From positions 88,236 through 152,235 of the forward strand of contig JAHBXZ010000013.1 of the NCBI GenBank assembly GCA_019636215.1: 64,000 bases of DNA, written 5' to 3'. Position numbers and translations under genes: made by a program. Position 1 is the stretch's first letter. The number at the start of each line of letters is the position of its first letter. The notes under the pieces are model-generated. The model saw only the letters and a list, made by a program, of their open reading frames with translations. It had not been told where the DNA came from and did not search any database. Positions 36,165 to 44,249 of the stretch are shown in pieces. Source of the DNA: Planctomycetota bacterium. Lineage in GTDB: Bacteria > Planctomycetota > UBA8742 > UBA2392.

Positions 36165-36199
36165 GCAAGGAATGTATACCAGACCAGTCTGTCTGTCAA
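36165..36199 (-). promoter_or_regulatory. TetR gene promoter, leaderless
   Basis: On the minus strand TTGACA (36199-36194), a 17-base spacer and TACATT (36176-36171) are followed by six bases and the ATG at 36164-36162. This is the best-matched promoter in the window and predicts a transcript starting at or beside the A of ATG. Confidence 0.75.
36179..36196. promoter_or_regulatory. TetR-type operator, copy 2, in the TetR/ubiX divergent region
   Basis: AGACCAGTCTGTCTGT at 36181-36196 matches the copy at 35537-35552 in 15 of 16 bases. It lies between the -35 and -10 boxes of the TetR promoter and about 22 bases before the ubiX start, so binding could repress both divergent genes. Confidence 0.72.
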
Positions 36200-36217
36200 A
36201 CAGGAAAGTGAACTTTT

Positions 36218-36823
36218 ATGTCCGCCACCAACCGAGTTGTGCTGGCCATCACCGGTGCCAGCGGCATTCAATATGCCCAGCGGCTGCTGCAAACCCTTAT
36301 CCAGTCAAAAGTTGAGACACATGTGGTGTTCAGTGATGCCGCCCTGGAAGTATGGCGCGCCGAACTGGATGTGCCGTTGAAGGGCGACAGGCCTGACCTG
36401 GCCGCCTTTGCCGGCGTCGAACCCGCAGGTGTAACGCTGTACCGCAATAGTCAGGTCGGCGCCTCAATTGCCAGCGGGTCGTTTCGCCACCGCGGCATGG
36501 TGGTGTGCCCCTGCAGCATGAGCACTCTGGGCGCGATTGCCACCGGCTCAGGCGACAAGCTGATCGGCCGCGCCGCCGAAGTGGCGTTGAAGGAACGCCG
36601 CAAGCTGATTCTCGTGCCGCGCGAGACGCCGTACTCACTGATTGCCCTGCGCAACATGGTGACACTGACCGAGGCAGGGGCGGTGATTCTCGACGCTAAC
36701 CCGGGCTTTTACTCCAAGCCCTCTACGGTGCAGGAAATGGTGGATTTTGTCGTGGCCAGGGTGCTGGACCACCTTGAGATTGAACACGGCCTTGGCAAAC
36801 GCTGGGGCGGCCCCAACGCGTAG
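36218..36823 (+). CDS. ubiX: Flavin prenyltransferase
   Basis: Attaches a dimethylallyl group to FMN to make the prenylated-FMN cofactor of UbiD-type decarboxylases, used in quinone synthesis or aromatic metabolism. It has 201 residues. Motifs: LAITGASGIQYAQRLLQTL at the start, VVCPCSMSTLGAIATGSGDK, and LVPRETPYSLIALRNM. The end matches the family (GLGKRWGG). AGGAAAG before ATG 36218 is the ribosome site. Its stop codon TAG (36821-36823) is the first three bases of the palindromic repeat element. No ubiD is in the window. The TetR operator lies upstream. Confidence 0.92.
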   Translation: MSATNRVVLAITGASGIQYAQRLLQTLIQSKVETHVVFSDAALEVWRAELDVPLKGDRPDLAAFAGVEPAGVTLYRNSQVGASIASGSFRHRGMVVCPCSMSTLGAIATGSGDKLIGRAAEVALKERRKLILVPRETPYSLIALRNMVTLTEAGAVILDANPGFYSKPSTVQEMVDFVVARVLDHLEIEHGLGKRWGGPNA

Positions 36824-36986
36824 AGCATTTTCACAGTTCGTTTGCAGGCTTCCGCTGGCGGCGGTCTTCGCATCTCTGCGTCGCGCTCCCTCGGCGTGGC
36901 CTCCAGCCACGCCTACGTCCGCGCTCCTTGATCTGCTCGACCGGCGCGGCGCAGAATCTCTGCAAACAGACAGCGAAAAAGCTCTA
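36821..36986. repeat. Palindromic terminal-inverted-repeat element, copy 1
   Basis: This 166-bp element starts TAGAGCATTTTCACAGTTCG and ends CAGCGAAAAAGCTCTA. The left 27 bases match the inverse of the right end at about 22 positions, and the arms continue as an imperfect palindrome to a central GGCGTGGC/GCCACGCC hairpin. The left TAG is the ubiX stop codon. A second copy lies at 41910-42113. It has no coding gene; both strands are open in places, giving similar Arg/Ser-rich peptides, a side effect of the palindrome. It looks like a non-autonomous MITE-like or Rickettsia-palindromic-type element. Confidence 0.85.
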
Positions 36987-37012
36987 GCCTTTTCGGGCGC
37001 GGGCCGGTGCGG

Positions 37013-37027
37013 TACTGTCGGGCCATG
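37013..37027 (+). promoter_or_regulatory. -10 box of a probable leaderless start
   Basis: TACTGT at 37013-37018 is followed by six bases and ATG at 37025, with no Shine-Dalgarno sequence. The box starts 26 bases after the end of repeat copy 1, so the -35 region falls at the edge of the element. Confidence 0.5.
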
Positions 37028-37900
37028 GCTGGCCGCGTGATCCAGGGCGACAACCTTGATGTGCTGCGCGACCTGCCCGATGGCTTTGCGCGCCTGATTT
37101 ACATCGACCCGCCGTTCAACACCGGCCGCAGGCAGTTGCGCCGCACCATGCGTGTGCGCCGCGACGATGCCGGCACGGCCGGCTTCAAGGGGGCCGGGTA
37201 CCGGCGCGAGACAACCGCCAGTCGCGCCTACGCCGATGCCTTTGACGACTACCTGGGCTTTCTGCGCCCGCGCATCGAGCAGGCCCGGCGTGTACTGGCC
37301 GCCGATGGCGCGCTGTACTTTCACATTGATTACCGCGAGGCCCACTACGCCCGCGTGCAGCTGCTGGACCCGATTTTCGGGCGCGATGCGCTGATCAACG
37401 AGATCATCTGGGCCTATGACTATGGTGGCCGGCCCAAGGACCGCTGGCCGGCCAAGCACGACACGATTTTCTTCTACGCCAGGGACCCGGCGAAGTTCGT
37501 GTTCAATGCCGCCGAGATCACTCGCGAGCCCTACATGGCGCCGGGGCTGGTCGGGCCTGAGAAGGCCGCGCGCGGCAAACTGCCCACCGATGTGTGGTGG
37601 CACACGATTGTGGGCACCAGCTCGCGCGAAAAAACCGGTTATCCCACACAGAAGCCGCTGGGCGTGCTGCGCCGCATCGTGCAGGCAAGCTCGATGCCCG
37701 GCGACCGGGTGCTGGACTTCTTTGCCGGCAGCGGCGCGATCGGCGCGGCCTGCCTTGAGCTCGGGCGCGAGTTTGTGCTGGTCGACAACAACCCGCAGGC
37801 GATTGCCGTGATGCGCAAAAGATTTGCTGGCGCGCCAGTCAGCTTTGAGCGGCAGCGCTCACGCGGCGGCGCAGCGACGCGGCGCAAAGCAAAGGGTTGA
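37025..37900 (+). CDS. Site-specific DNA methyltransferase (N6-adenine or N4-cytosine)
   Basis: Amino-methyltransferase of 291 residues. The catalytic motif YIDPPFNTG is near residue 30 and the S-adenosylmethionine motif VLDFFAGSGAIGAACLELG is near 235, the order of the beta class. TQKPLGVLRRI before the second motif is also typical. No restriction endonuclease or specificity gene is adjacent, so it is probably an orphan methylase used for regulation or a solitary remnant; the target sequence cannot be read. The conserved GDNLDVLRDLP follows directly from ATG 37025. Confidence 0.88.
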   Translation: MAGRVIQGDNLDVLRDLPDGFARLIYIDPPFNTGRRQLRRTMRVRRDDAGTAGFKGAGYRRETTASRAYADAFDDYLGFLRPRIEQARRVLAADGALYFHIDYREAHYARVQLLDPIFGRDALINEIIWAYDYGGRPKDRWPAKHDTIFFYARDPAKFVFNAAEITREPYMAPGLVGPEKAARGKLPTDVWWHTIVGTSSREKTGYPTQKPLGVLRRIVQASSMPGDRVLDFFAGSGAIGAACLELGREFVLVDNNPQAIAVMRKRFAGAPVSFERQRSRGGAATRRKAKG

Positions 37901-37915
37901 CGCACTGGTGGCACG

Positions 37916-38839
37916 TCAATCCCGCCAAACGGGCTCACCTTCTGGCTTGGTGTCGGGGGTTGAATAGACCTCAATCGTGTTGCCCATCGGGTCTTTGATC
38001 GTCCAGCCCCAGTAGCTGGCCTGGCGCCAGCTGGGTGAGGGTTTGGCGGCCTTTACTTTGGCATCGCGCAGGCGCTTGACGGTGGCCTTGAAATCAGACC
38101 ATGGCACGGCAATTGACATGCTCATCAAGGGCTGCGCGCCATCCAGGGCCTCGCCGGGCTGGTCGGCCCAGCGTTCTTCGACGGGCATGGGCTTTTCAGT
38201 GCGAAAGAACATGTACTCCAGGCCTTCGCACCGGTACGTGACAAAGCCGAAGTCCTTGCTGTCAACGGCGGCGCCTTCCTTCATGCCCAGCAGCTCGGTG
38301 TAGAACCGGCGCGTAGCGGGGATGTCGTTGCAGAACCCGTACAGGAATCGAATGTTGATCCGCGGTGCGGGACGTGCGATGGGTTGGCCGGTTTCCTTTT
38401 CGTCGGCAGCCATGACTTTCTCCGGGTCGGCAATGCTGCGCAGATATTCGGCAAGGTCTGTCAGGTCGGCTTCTTCCATCTTGAATGGGGTCATGGAATC
38501 GGTGAAGCCCTTTGTGATCCGTGCACGCGGCGCGACAAGTGATTCACGAAGGAACGCCCGATCGAACAGTACCGTCGTTCCGTCAGTCTGTTCAACCTCG
38601 GTTCCCCAGGCATTGTTGAGGGGCAACGCGACCCTGCGTGTCCCGTCCACGCTGTGGCACACGGCGCAAAGCTGGGTGTATTGAACTTTGCCGCGGGCTG
38701 CTGCGTCTTTGTCAATCTCAAGGACCTTTTTCTTTGTGGCCGGTTGATCACCGGCCGTGGTTTGCGACGTGCCTGCCAGCAGGCCGACACACACTGCCAC
38801 ACCCATCAGCGCAGCAGCCAGCACACGCGATGAACCCAT
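37916..38839 (-). CDS. Exported cytochrome c-VOC (glyoxalase-like) fusion
   Basis: Predicted periplasmic protein of 307 residues joining two domains. After a signal peptide (about 1-30), residues about 45-140 form a class I cytochrome c with haem motif C-A-V-C-H (Cys58, Cys61, His62) and a probable axial methionine in DSMTPFKMEEADL, followed by the usual C-terminal helix DLAEYLRSI. Residues about 160-300 are a VOC/glyoxalase/bleomycin-resistance fold, starting with IRFLYGFCNDIPATRRFYTELLGM and ending SYWGWTIKDPMGNTIEVYST. VOC enzymes bind metals and act on small electrophiles or diols. A covalent haem tied to a VOC domain is unusual; function is unknown. No frameshift is needed to join the parts. 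Confidence 0.75.
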   Translation of the reverse strand: MGSSRVLAAALMGVAVCVGLLAGTSQTTAGDQPATKKKVLEIDKDAAARGKVQYTQLCAVCHSVDGTRRVALPLNNAWGTEVEQTDGTTVLFDRAFLRESLVAPRARITKGFTDSMTPFKMEEADLTDLAEYLRSIADPEKVMAADEKETGQPIARPAPRINIRFLYGFCNDIPATRRFYTELLGMKEGAAVDSKDFGFVTYRCEGLEYMFFRTEKPMPVEERWADQPGEALDGAQPLMSMSIAVPWSDFKATVKRLRDAKVKAAKPSPSWRQASYWGWTIKDPMGNTIEVYSTPDTKPEGEPVWRD

Positions 38840-38975
38840 GGGAGATGCCCTCCAGGCGTTGGGGATGGGTTCAGTCTAGGCCGGGTGCCCAATCAACCTC
38901 AAGAATCCTTTCCTTTATTGCCGAAAACTCAAAGGGCTTCCGCACTTGCGGATGTGCCGTTGATCGGAGAGCCAC

Positions 38976-41429
38976 ATGGCGGGCAAGACACTCAGCGCGG
39001 CGGATTCCATGGTTTCACGCAAGATCTCGCGCATCTTCAAGCGCGAGATGCTGCAGGAGTGCGCGGCTCTTTCCCTGCTGCTGGTCGTTGCGTTCATGCT
39101 GCTTTCGATTGTTTCATTTGACCCGGCCGACGTTGCCGGCGCTGTCTGGCCGGTCAACGATACGCCCAGCAACCTGGGCGGCCGCACGGGTGCCGTTGCT
39201 GTGCACCTGGGCTACACCTTTCTGGGCGTGGGCACGTACCTGCTGGTAGGGTTGCTGGGCGTCTATGCCACGCTGATCTTCTTTCGCCGCAAGGCCGCGG
39301 ATTGGCCGGTGCGGCTGCTTGGCACGGTGCTGCTGGTGGCGACCTTCAGCGCGCTGTTCGGCGGCAGCTATTCCGATTCGGGCATCATGCCCTCGCGCGG
39401 TGGCGTGGTGGGGGCCAGCATCTTTGCGCTGCTGGATGCCAACTTCGGCCTGACCGGCACGTACCTGGTGCTGGCGTTTGTGGCGCTGCTCAGCTTCCTG
39501 CTGGCCACGGACATTCTGTTCTACCCGATCATCCGCGACCTGCTGCACCCGCTGGGTCAGCCGGATGTCGAAAGCGGCGCCTTGCCGGTGCCAAGCATCC
39601 CTGAACCGATCATGCCCGGCGAAACCGTCCAGCCCGCCCGGCGCGGCCTGCTGGCCCGGCTGTTCGGCCGCGGCCAGGACGCGGTCATTGAAGAAGAAGC
39701 CGTTGAACAAGAGGCTGAAGCAGAAGACGATGGTGAAGACGAAGTCGAGATTGAGTTCGAACCTGACCCGGCGCTGATTCCCGCCGAGCCCGAACCCCAG
39801 CAGAAGGGCGCCCGCCGTCCCGCCGTGCGCCAGCCCGCTCCCCGGCCCGAACCCGAACCAGTAGACACCGCTGACTGGGAGGAAGCTCTCAAGAGCTTCC
39901 GCCTGCCCGCCGTGGACCTGCTGAATGCGCCCAAGAAGAAGGACGGCGCCAACGCCAAGGCCGAAATGACCCGCGCGGCGGAAATCATCAAGTCCACGTT
40001 TGCGGCCTTCCGCATTGAAGTTTCGGTGGTGGATGCCGTTCGCGGCCCGACGGTTACCACCTATGAGATCAGCATCCCGGCCGACGTGATGGTCAGCAAG
40101 ATCAGCCGCGTGAAGGACAACCTGGCGCTGAACCTGCGTGTGCAGACCGTTCGCATGGTGACGGCGGCCGGCAAATCGACCATCGGCGTCGAGGTGCCCA
40201 ACCATAGCCGCGAAATGGTGACCTTCCGTGAACTGCTGGAAAGCCCCGAGTTCGAGGTCGCCAGCAAGAAGATGGAACTGCCCGTGGCCTTTGGCAAAGA
40301 CGCCTTTGGCGTGCCCGTGGTGCGCGACCTGGCGGCCATGCCGCACCTGCTGGTCGGCGGCAGCACCGGCCAGGGCAAATCGGTGTTCGAAAACGTGGTG
40401 CTGGCCAGCCTGCTGATGGCGCGCACGCCGCGCGACCTGCGGCTGATCATGGTGGACCCCAAGCAGGTAGAGTTCACGCCCTACTGCGACGTGCCGCACC
40501 TGCTGGCGCCGGTGATTGACGACAGCCGCAAGGCCGCGGGCGTGTTCGAGTGGCTGGTCAAGGAAATGGAGACGCGCTACACGCTCTTTAAGCATGCCGG
40601 TGTGCGCAAGCTGACCGAGTACCACGACCTGACCAAGAAGGACCGCGCCGCCCGCCTGACCGAAGCCGGCCAGGACGCAGAGCAGGCGCCGGACCACCTG
40701 CCGTACATCGTGGCGATTGTCGACGAACTGGCCGACCTGATGATCGTGGCCGCCGACACCAAGATTGACGAACTGTTCCAGCGCATTGCCGCCAAGGCGC
40801 GCGCAGCAGGCATCCACCTGATCCTGGTCACGCAATCACCCCGCGCCGACGTGCTGACCGGCATCATCAAGAGCAACATTCCCGCCCGCGTCTGCCTGCG
40901 TGTCACCACCGGCACGGAAAGCCGCATCGTGCTGGATGTAACCGGCGCCGAAGACCTGCTGGGCAAGGGCGACCTGCTGATGCAGATGCCCGGCGAGGCC
41001 AAGGCCGTGCGCGCCCAGAGCGCCTACATTGCCGACGACGAAATGAAGCGCCTGCTGGACGGCCTGCGCGGGCAGCTCAAGCCGCAGTACGTGATTGACC
41101 CTGACGCAATCAGCGCGCCCGGTGGCGGCGCAGACGGAGGACCTGTGGGCGAGATTGACCCCAACTTTGTGGACGCCGTGGACCAGATTCTGGCCGCTGG
41201 CCGCGGCAGCGCCAGCTTCCTGCGCACGGCCATGGGATTGGGGCACACCCGTGCCACGCGCATCATCATCCAGATGGAACGCGCGGGAATCCTGGGCCCG
41301 GCGCGCGGCGCCAAGGAACGCGAAATCCTGATTACCTTCGAGGAATGGGAAGCTCGCAAGCAAAGCGGCAATTTGGCGGGCCCCGCCACAGGCGGCAGCG
41401 ACGTCTACGACTCCCAGATCGCGGCCTGA
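38976..41429 (+). CDS. ftsK: DNA translocase FtsK/SpoIIIE
   Basis: Septum-anchored motor that pumps the chromosome terminus during division and activates dimer resolution. It has 817 residues. About four transmembrane helices occupy residues 25-190, followed by an acidic then Pro/Glu-rich linker (about 220-300). The RecA-like motor has Walker A GSTGQGKS at 462-469, the Walker B region VAIVDELADLMI and RAAGIHLILVTQSPRAD. The C-terminal gamma winged-helix (about 725-800) has GSASFLRTAMGLGHTRATRI and RAGILGP, which read orienting sequences. The linker is short compared with E. coli FtsK. Ribosome site CGGAGAG precedes ATG 38976. Confidence 0.93.
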   Translation: MAGKTLSAADSMVSRKISRIFKREMLQECAALSLLLVVAFMLLSIVSFDPADVAGAVWPVNDTPSNLGGRTGAVAVHLGYTFLGVGTYLLVGLLGVYATLIFFRRKAADWPVRLLGTVLLVATFSALFGGSYSDSGIMPSRGGVVGASIFALLDANFGLTGTYLVLAFVALLSFLLATDILFYPIIRDLLHPLGQPDVESGALPVPSIPEPIMPGETVQPARRGLLARLFGRGQDAVIEEEAVEQEAEAEDDGEDEVEIEFEPDPALIPAEPEPQQKGARRPAVRQPAPRPEPEPVDTADWEEALKSFRLPAVDLLNAPKKKDGANAKAEMTRAAEIIKSTFAAFRIEVSVVDAVRGPTVTTYEISIPADVMVSKISRVKDNLALNLRVQTVRMVTAAGKSTIGVEVPNHSREMVTFRELLESPEFEVASKKMELPVAFGKDAFGVPVVRDLAAMPHLLVGGSTGQGKSVFENVVLASLLMARTPRDLRLIMVDPKQVEFTPYCDVPHLLAPVIDDSRKAAGVFEWLVKEMETRYTLFKHAGVRKLTEYHDLTKKDRAARLTEAGQDAEQAPDHLPYIVAIVDELADLMIVAADTKIDELFQRIAAKARAAGIHLILVTQSPRADVLTGIIKSNIPARVCLRVTTGTESRIVLDVTGAEDLLGKGDLLMQMPGEAKAVRAQSAYIADDEMKRLLDGLRGQLKPQYVIDPDAISAPGGGADGGPVGEIDPNFVDAVDQILAAGRGSASFLRTAMGLGHTRATRIIIQMERAGILGPARGAKEREILITFEEWEARKQSGNLAGPATGGSDVYDSQIAA

Positions 41430-41498
41430 CAGCGGTTTGACTGAAGGCGCGCCGGTGCCGTTGCCGATGCAGCCAACGCGGTTTGCGCGGAGAATGCC

Positions 41499-41912
41499 AT
41501 GGCCCTCTGGAAGAAGGTGATTGCGCGGTCTGACCTGCTTGTGCCTGCAGGAGTGCTGGCCGGCGCGGCGCTGATCGGCCTGGATGTGCTGGCCTATCAC
41601 CTGCTGGGCCTGCGGCCGCTGGTCAGTTACCCGGGTGTCGAGCTTGCGCTGTATGCGGTTCTGATTGCATCGGCCTGGGCCTTTGCCGCCCGCTGGCTGC
41701 TTTCCGGCGAACGCCGCGCCAAAGTTTCGCTGGCTGCTTCCATCACCGTGATGCTTGCGCTTTCAGCCCTTCACCCCTACGGCAACGGCAGCCTGCGCGA
41801 AGTCGCCCTGCCCGCCGGAGAGCCCGCGCTGGTCAGGCCCGGTGCCGCACAGCCGGCCATGGTGGAATACACCGGCGGACCCTTCACGCAGCCCCGCGAA
41901 AAGCAGGCTTAG
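41499..41912 (+). CDS. Small membrane protein of unknown function
   Basis: I do not recognise a family. The 137-residue protein has hydrophobic segments at about 14-35 (VPAGVLAGAALIGLDVLAY), 43-65 (VELALYAVLIASAWAFAARWL) and 73-90. A Pro/Gly-rich tail follows. ATG 41499 has GGAG ten bases upstream. It follows ftsK by 69 bases and may be in the same transcript. Its stop codon TAG (41910-41912) is the left end of repeat element copy 2, so the native C-terminus may have been altered by the insertion. Confidence 0.6.
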   Translation: MALWKKVIARSDLLVPAGVLAGAALIGLDVLAYHLLGLRPLVSYPGVELALYAVLIASAWAFAARWLLSGERRAKVSLAASITVMLALSALHPYGNGSLREVALPAGEPALVRPGAAQPAMVEYTGGPFTQPREKQA

Positions 41913-42113
41913 AGCATTTTCACGGTTCGTTTGCAGGCTTCCGCTGGCGGCGGTCTTCGCATCTCTGCGTCGCGCTCCCTCGGCCCCTTGAAAACGCGGT
42001 GCGTTTTCAAGCCGTCGCTCCGCAACCCTCCAGCCACGCCTGCGTCCGCGCTCCTTGATCTGCTCGACCGGCGCTGCGCGGAATCTCTGCAAACAAACAG
42101 CGAAAAAGCTCTA
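41910..42113. repeat. Palindromic terminal-inverted-repeat element, copy 2
   Basis: This 204-bp copy matches 36821-36986 almost base for base except for a block of about 40 bases near the centre. The left TAG ends the + strand gene at 41912; the right CTA, read on the minus strand as TAG, ends the HEAT-protein gene at 42111. Thus one element supplies the stop codons of both convergent neighbours. Confidence 0.88.
41987..42011. repeat. Extra hairpin unique to repeat copy 2
   Basis: CTTGAAAACGC (41987-41997) pairs perfectly with GCGTTTTCAAG (42001-42011) around GGT. The hairpin lies in the block absent from copy 1, so it is either a nested small palindrome insertion or was lost from copy 1. 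Confidence 0.7.
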
Positions 42114-44249
42114 GTCAACTTCAAGTTTGTTCAACGCAAAGCCGCGCGGCAGCAGGTCGCTGCGGGTGCCGGAATCCGGCAGGCGGTTCAGGCGCTGCTG
42201 AAGCTGGTTCAGCTCATTGCGAATCAGGTAGCTGTTCTGGAAGTTCAGTGTAATCGCCATGCCGAAGTACTTGCGGAATGTGGCCCGGTCGCCCACGGCC
42301 ACGGCGCGCCGGCAGAACTCCACGTACACCTCGGCCGTCACCAGCATGGCGTGCGGGGCCTTGGCGCGGGTGCGCATGGCATCCAGTTCCTTGACGAGCA
42401 CGGCATCTTCCATGGCATCGGGCAGCGCCCCTCCGGCCAGCTTGGCCTTTTCGGCGTCTTCGCCCGTGGCCATTGCCAGCAGGGATTCCATGGCCTTGAC
42501 GTCCTCCATGCCGGCCTGAAAGCCCCACAGGGCAACACGGGCCATGATGAACTTGCGCGGGGCGCGGGTTTCGTCTTCACCGATGCCTTCGGTGACGCGG
42601 GTTGCCCAGCGCTGGGCCACTTCGCGCCGCAGGCTGACATCACAGGCCCGCAGTGCCCCGGCGTACTCGCGCCGGATGGCCGCATCATCGTGACACAGCC
42701 CCGCAACCAGCTTGTCCTGCGCCGCGGTATCAAGCTCGCGGCAGCCGGCGAACATCGCGGCCAGGCGCTGCGTCAGCCCGGGGTTGCGGCGCGTCAGTTT
42801 GTCCAGCGCGATGGTCAGGTCGGCGGCTGTGGCGCGGCCGGTAAGCACCGCCGCGGCAAGCGCCTGCTGGGTTTCCTGCACCCCGGAAAGCGCCGTGCGG
42901 GCGCGATCCACAAGCCGCGGCACAACGTCCGGCCGGGCAATCAGTTCCATGGTGGCGGAAAAGAACGATGACTCGGCCTGCTGAAGCTCGGCTGCCTTCC
43001 ACACCAGTTCCAGTTCTTCGTCGGAAAGCTCGGGCGCGCCGGCAAACCAGCGCACCGTGGCCGCAGCCAGCCCGTCCTCACGGATGGAAAGCAGTTTGCG
43101 CGCCCGGGCCCGTGCCTCTGGTGAAAGATCACTGCCGCGAGCCAGCCACAGCGCGGCCGAAAGCGCCAGCGTGTTGCGGCCCTGCGCAACCAGGGCCGAA
43201 AGCAGCTTGCCGCGCGACGGAGCCTCGTGACACTCCAGAAAGCGCGCCGCCATGTGGATGGCGGCCCAGTCCTGGCTTTCCAGCAGCTTGACGACCGGCG
43301 CGGCGTCCAGCTTGCGCACGGCAGCCCGGACGGCGTCGTCGGCACCAAGCGCCAGCGAAAGCCACATCAGCCGCGTGGCATCAGGGTTGGTCAGGTACTC
43401 GGCTCGGATGCGGTCCGAGGCGGTGCTGTCGGTTGCCGCGCCCTCCGCCAGCAGGGAGGCCGCGCGCACACTGCGCGCGTCATCCCCCAGCAGGGCGGCA
43501 ATCAGGTCTTCGCCGGCGCGGCGGCCCTGTTCCTCGCCTGCGGGCTCGGCGGCCGTGCATACATAGAAGAAGATCGCGCGGCCGATGCGCATGGCCGACA
43601 CGCGCAGCGCCCCTGCGGGGTCATTGCCGGCCAGCGCGCGCAGCGAGTTCTCCAGCGCGGGCCTCACGTAGGCCGCCTGGCGGGCATCGCCGCTGACGTT
43701 CAAGTCCATGCTGGGTTGGGACAGCACGCGCTGCCACTGCGGGGCCGCGGCCGGTGAAACAAAGATGCGCAGCCCGCTGAACGACTCCAGCCGCGCCAAC
43801 GCCAGCGCCGGGGGCTGGGTCATGCGCAGGTCTTCGCCGCCGCCGTAGTAGCGCATCTGCAGTTCATAGGGCGAAAGCTGGCGCAGGGTCTGGCCATCGT
43901 CGATGCGAAACAGGCTGGAAAGTGCGGCCTTGCCGTGGGCGCGCAAGCCCTCGGATTCCGATACGGCGCACTCAACGGCGTAGCTGAAGCTTTCGCCAAT
44001 CGCAACCAGCGCCAGGCTGGAACGTTTGCGGATCTCAAGATCGTCGTGTTCCAGGGCGGCTTTCAGCTGCACGCGGGCGGGCTCGCCGATGCCCACCAGC
44101 TCGCGCTGGCTGCGTTCACGCACTTCCCATTTGTCGTCGGCAAGACGGGCCACCAGCGCGCGCACCTTGGCCTGGGTGGCATCGGCGGTCTCCTGCGCGG
44201 CCAGCGGCGCGCACAGCAGCAGCAATGTCAGGATCGCCAGCCTTGGCAC
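42111..44249 (-). CDS. Exported HEAT-repeat-like protein
   Basis: Predicted periplasmic protein of about 712 residues. A signal peptide (LAILTLLLLCAPLAAQ) starts it. The N-terminal 100 residues contain HEAT-like helices (VRALVARLADDKWEVRERSQ, ALEHDDLEIRKRSSLALVAI). Most of the rest is alpha-helical with Leu/Ala/Arg patterns, ending with a TPR-like segment (YLIRNELNQLQQRL). Probably a protein-protein scaffold; no enzyme motif is seen. I prefer GTG 44249, five bases after GGGGTGAT, over GTG 44267. Either way the start overlaps the hutI stop by 20-40 bases, so the two are co-transcribed. The stop TAG is donated by repeat copy 2. Confidence 0.65.
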   Translation of the reverse strand: MPRLAILTLLLLCAPLAAQETADATQAKVRALVARLADDKWEVRERSQRELVGIGEPARVQLKAALEHDDLEIRKRSSLALVAIGESFSYAVECAVSESEGLRAHGKAALSSLFRIDDGQTLRQLSPYELQMRYYGGGEDLRMTQPPALALARLESFSGLRIFVSPAAAPQWQRVLSQPSMDLNVSGDARQAAYVRPALENSLRALAGNDPAGALRVSAMRIGRAIFFYVCTAAEPAGEEQGRRAGEDLIAALLGDDARSVRAASLLAEGAATDSTASDRIRAEYLTNPDATRLMWLSLALGADDAVRAAVRKLDAAPVVKLLESQDWAAIHMAARFLECHEAPSRGKLLSALVAQGRNTLALSAALWLARGSDLSPEARARARKLLSIREDGLAAATVRWFAGAPELSDEELELVWKAAELQQAESSFFSATMELIARPDVVPRLVDRARTALSGVQETQQALAAAVLTGRATAADLTIALDKLTRRNPGLTQRLAAMFAGCRELDTAAQDKLVAGLCHDDAAIRREYAGALRACDVSLRREVAQRWATRVTEGIGEDETRAPRKFIMARVALWGFQAGMEDVKAMESLLAMATGEDAEKAKLAGGALPDAMEDAVLVKELDAMRTRAKAPHAMLVTAEVYVEFCRRAVAVGDRATFRKYFGMAITLNFQNSYLIRNELNQLQQRLNRLPDSGTRSDLLPRGFALNKLEVD

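Noticed and set aside
36840..36986. Peptides encoded on both strands of the palindromic element
   Set aside because: The similar Arg/Ser-rich peptides in both directions follow from the palindrome; no start or ribosome site supports translation.
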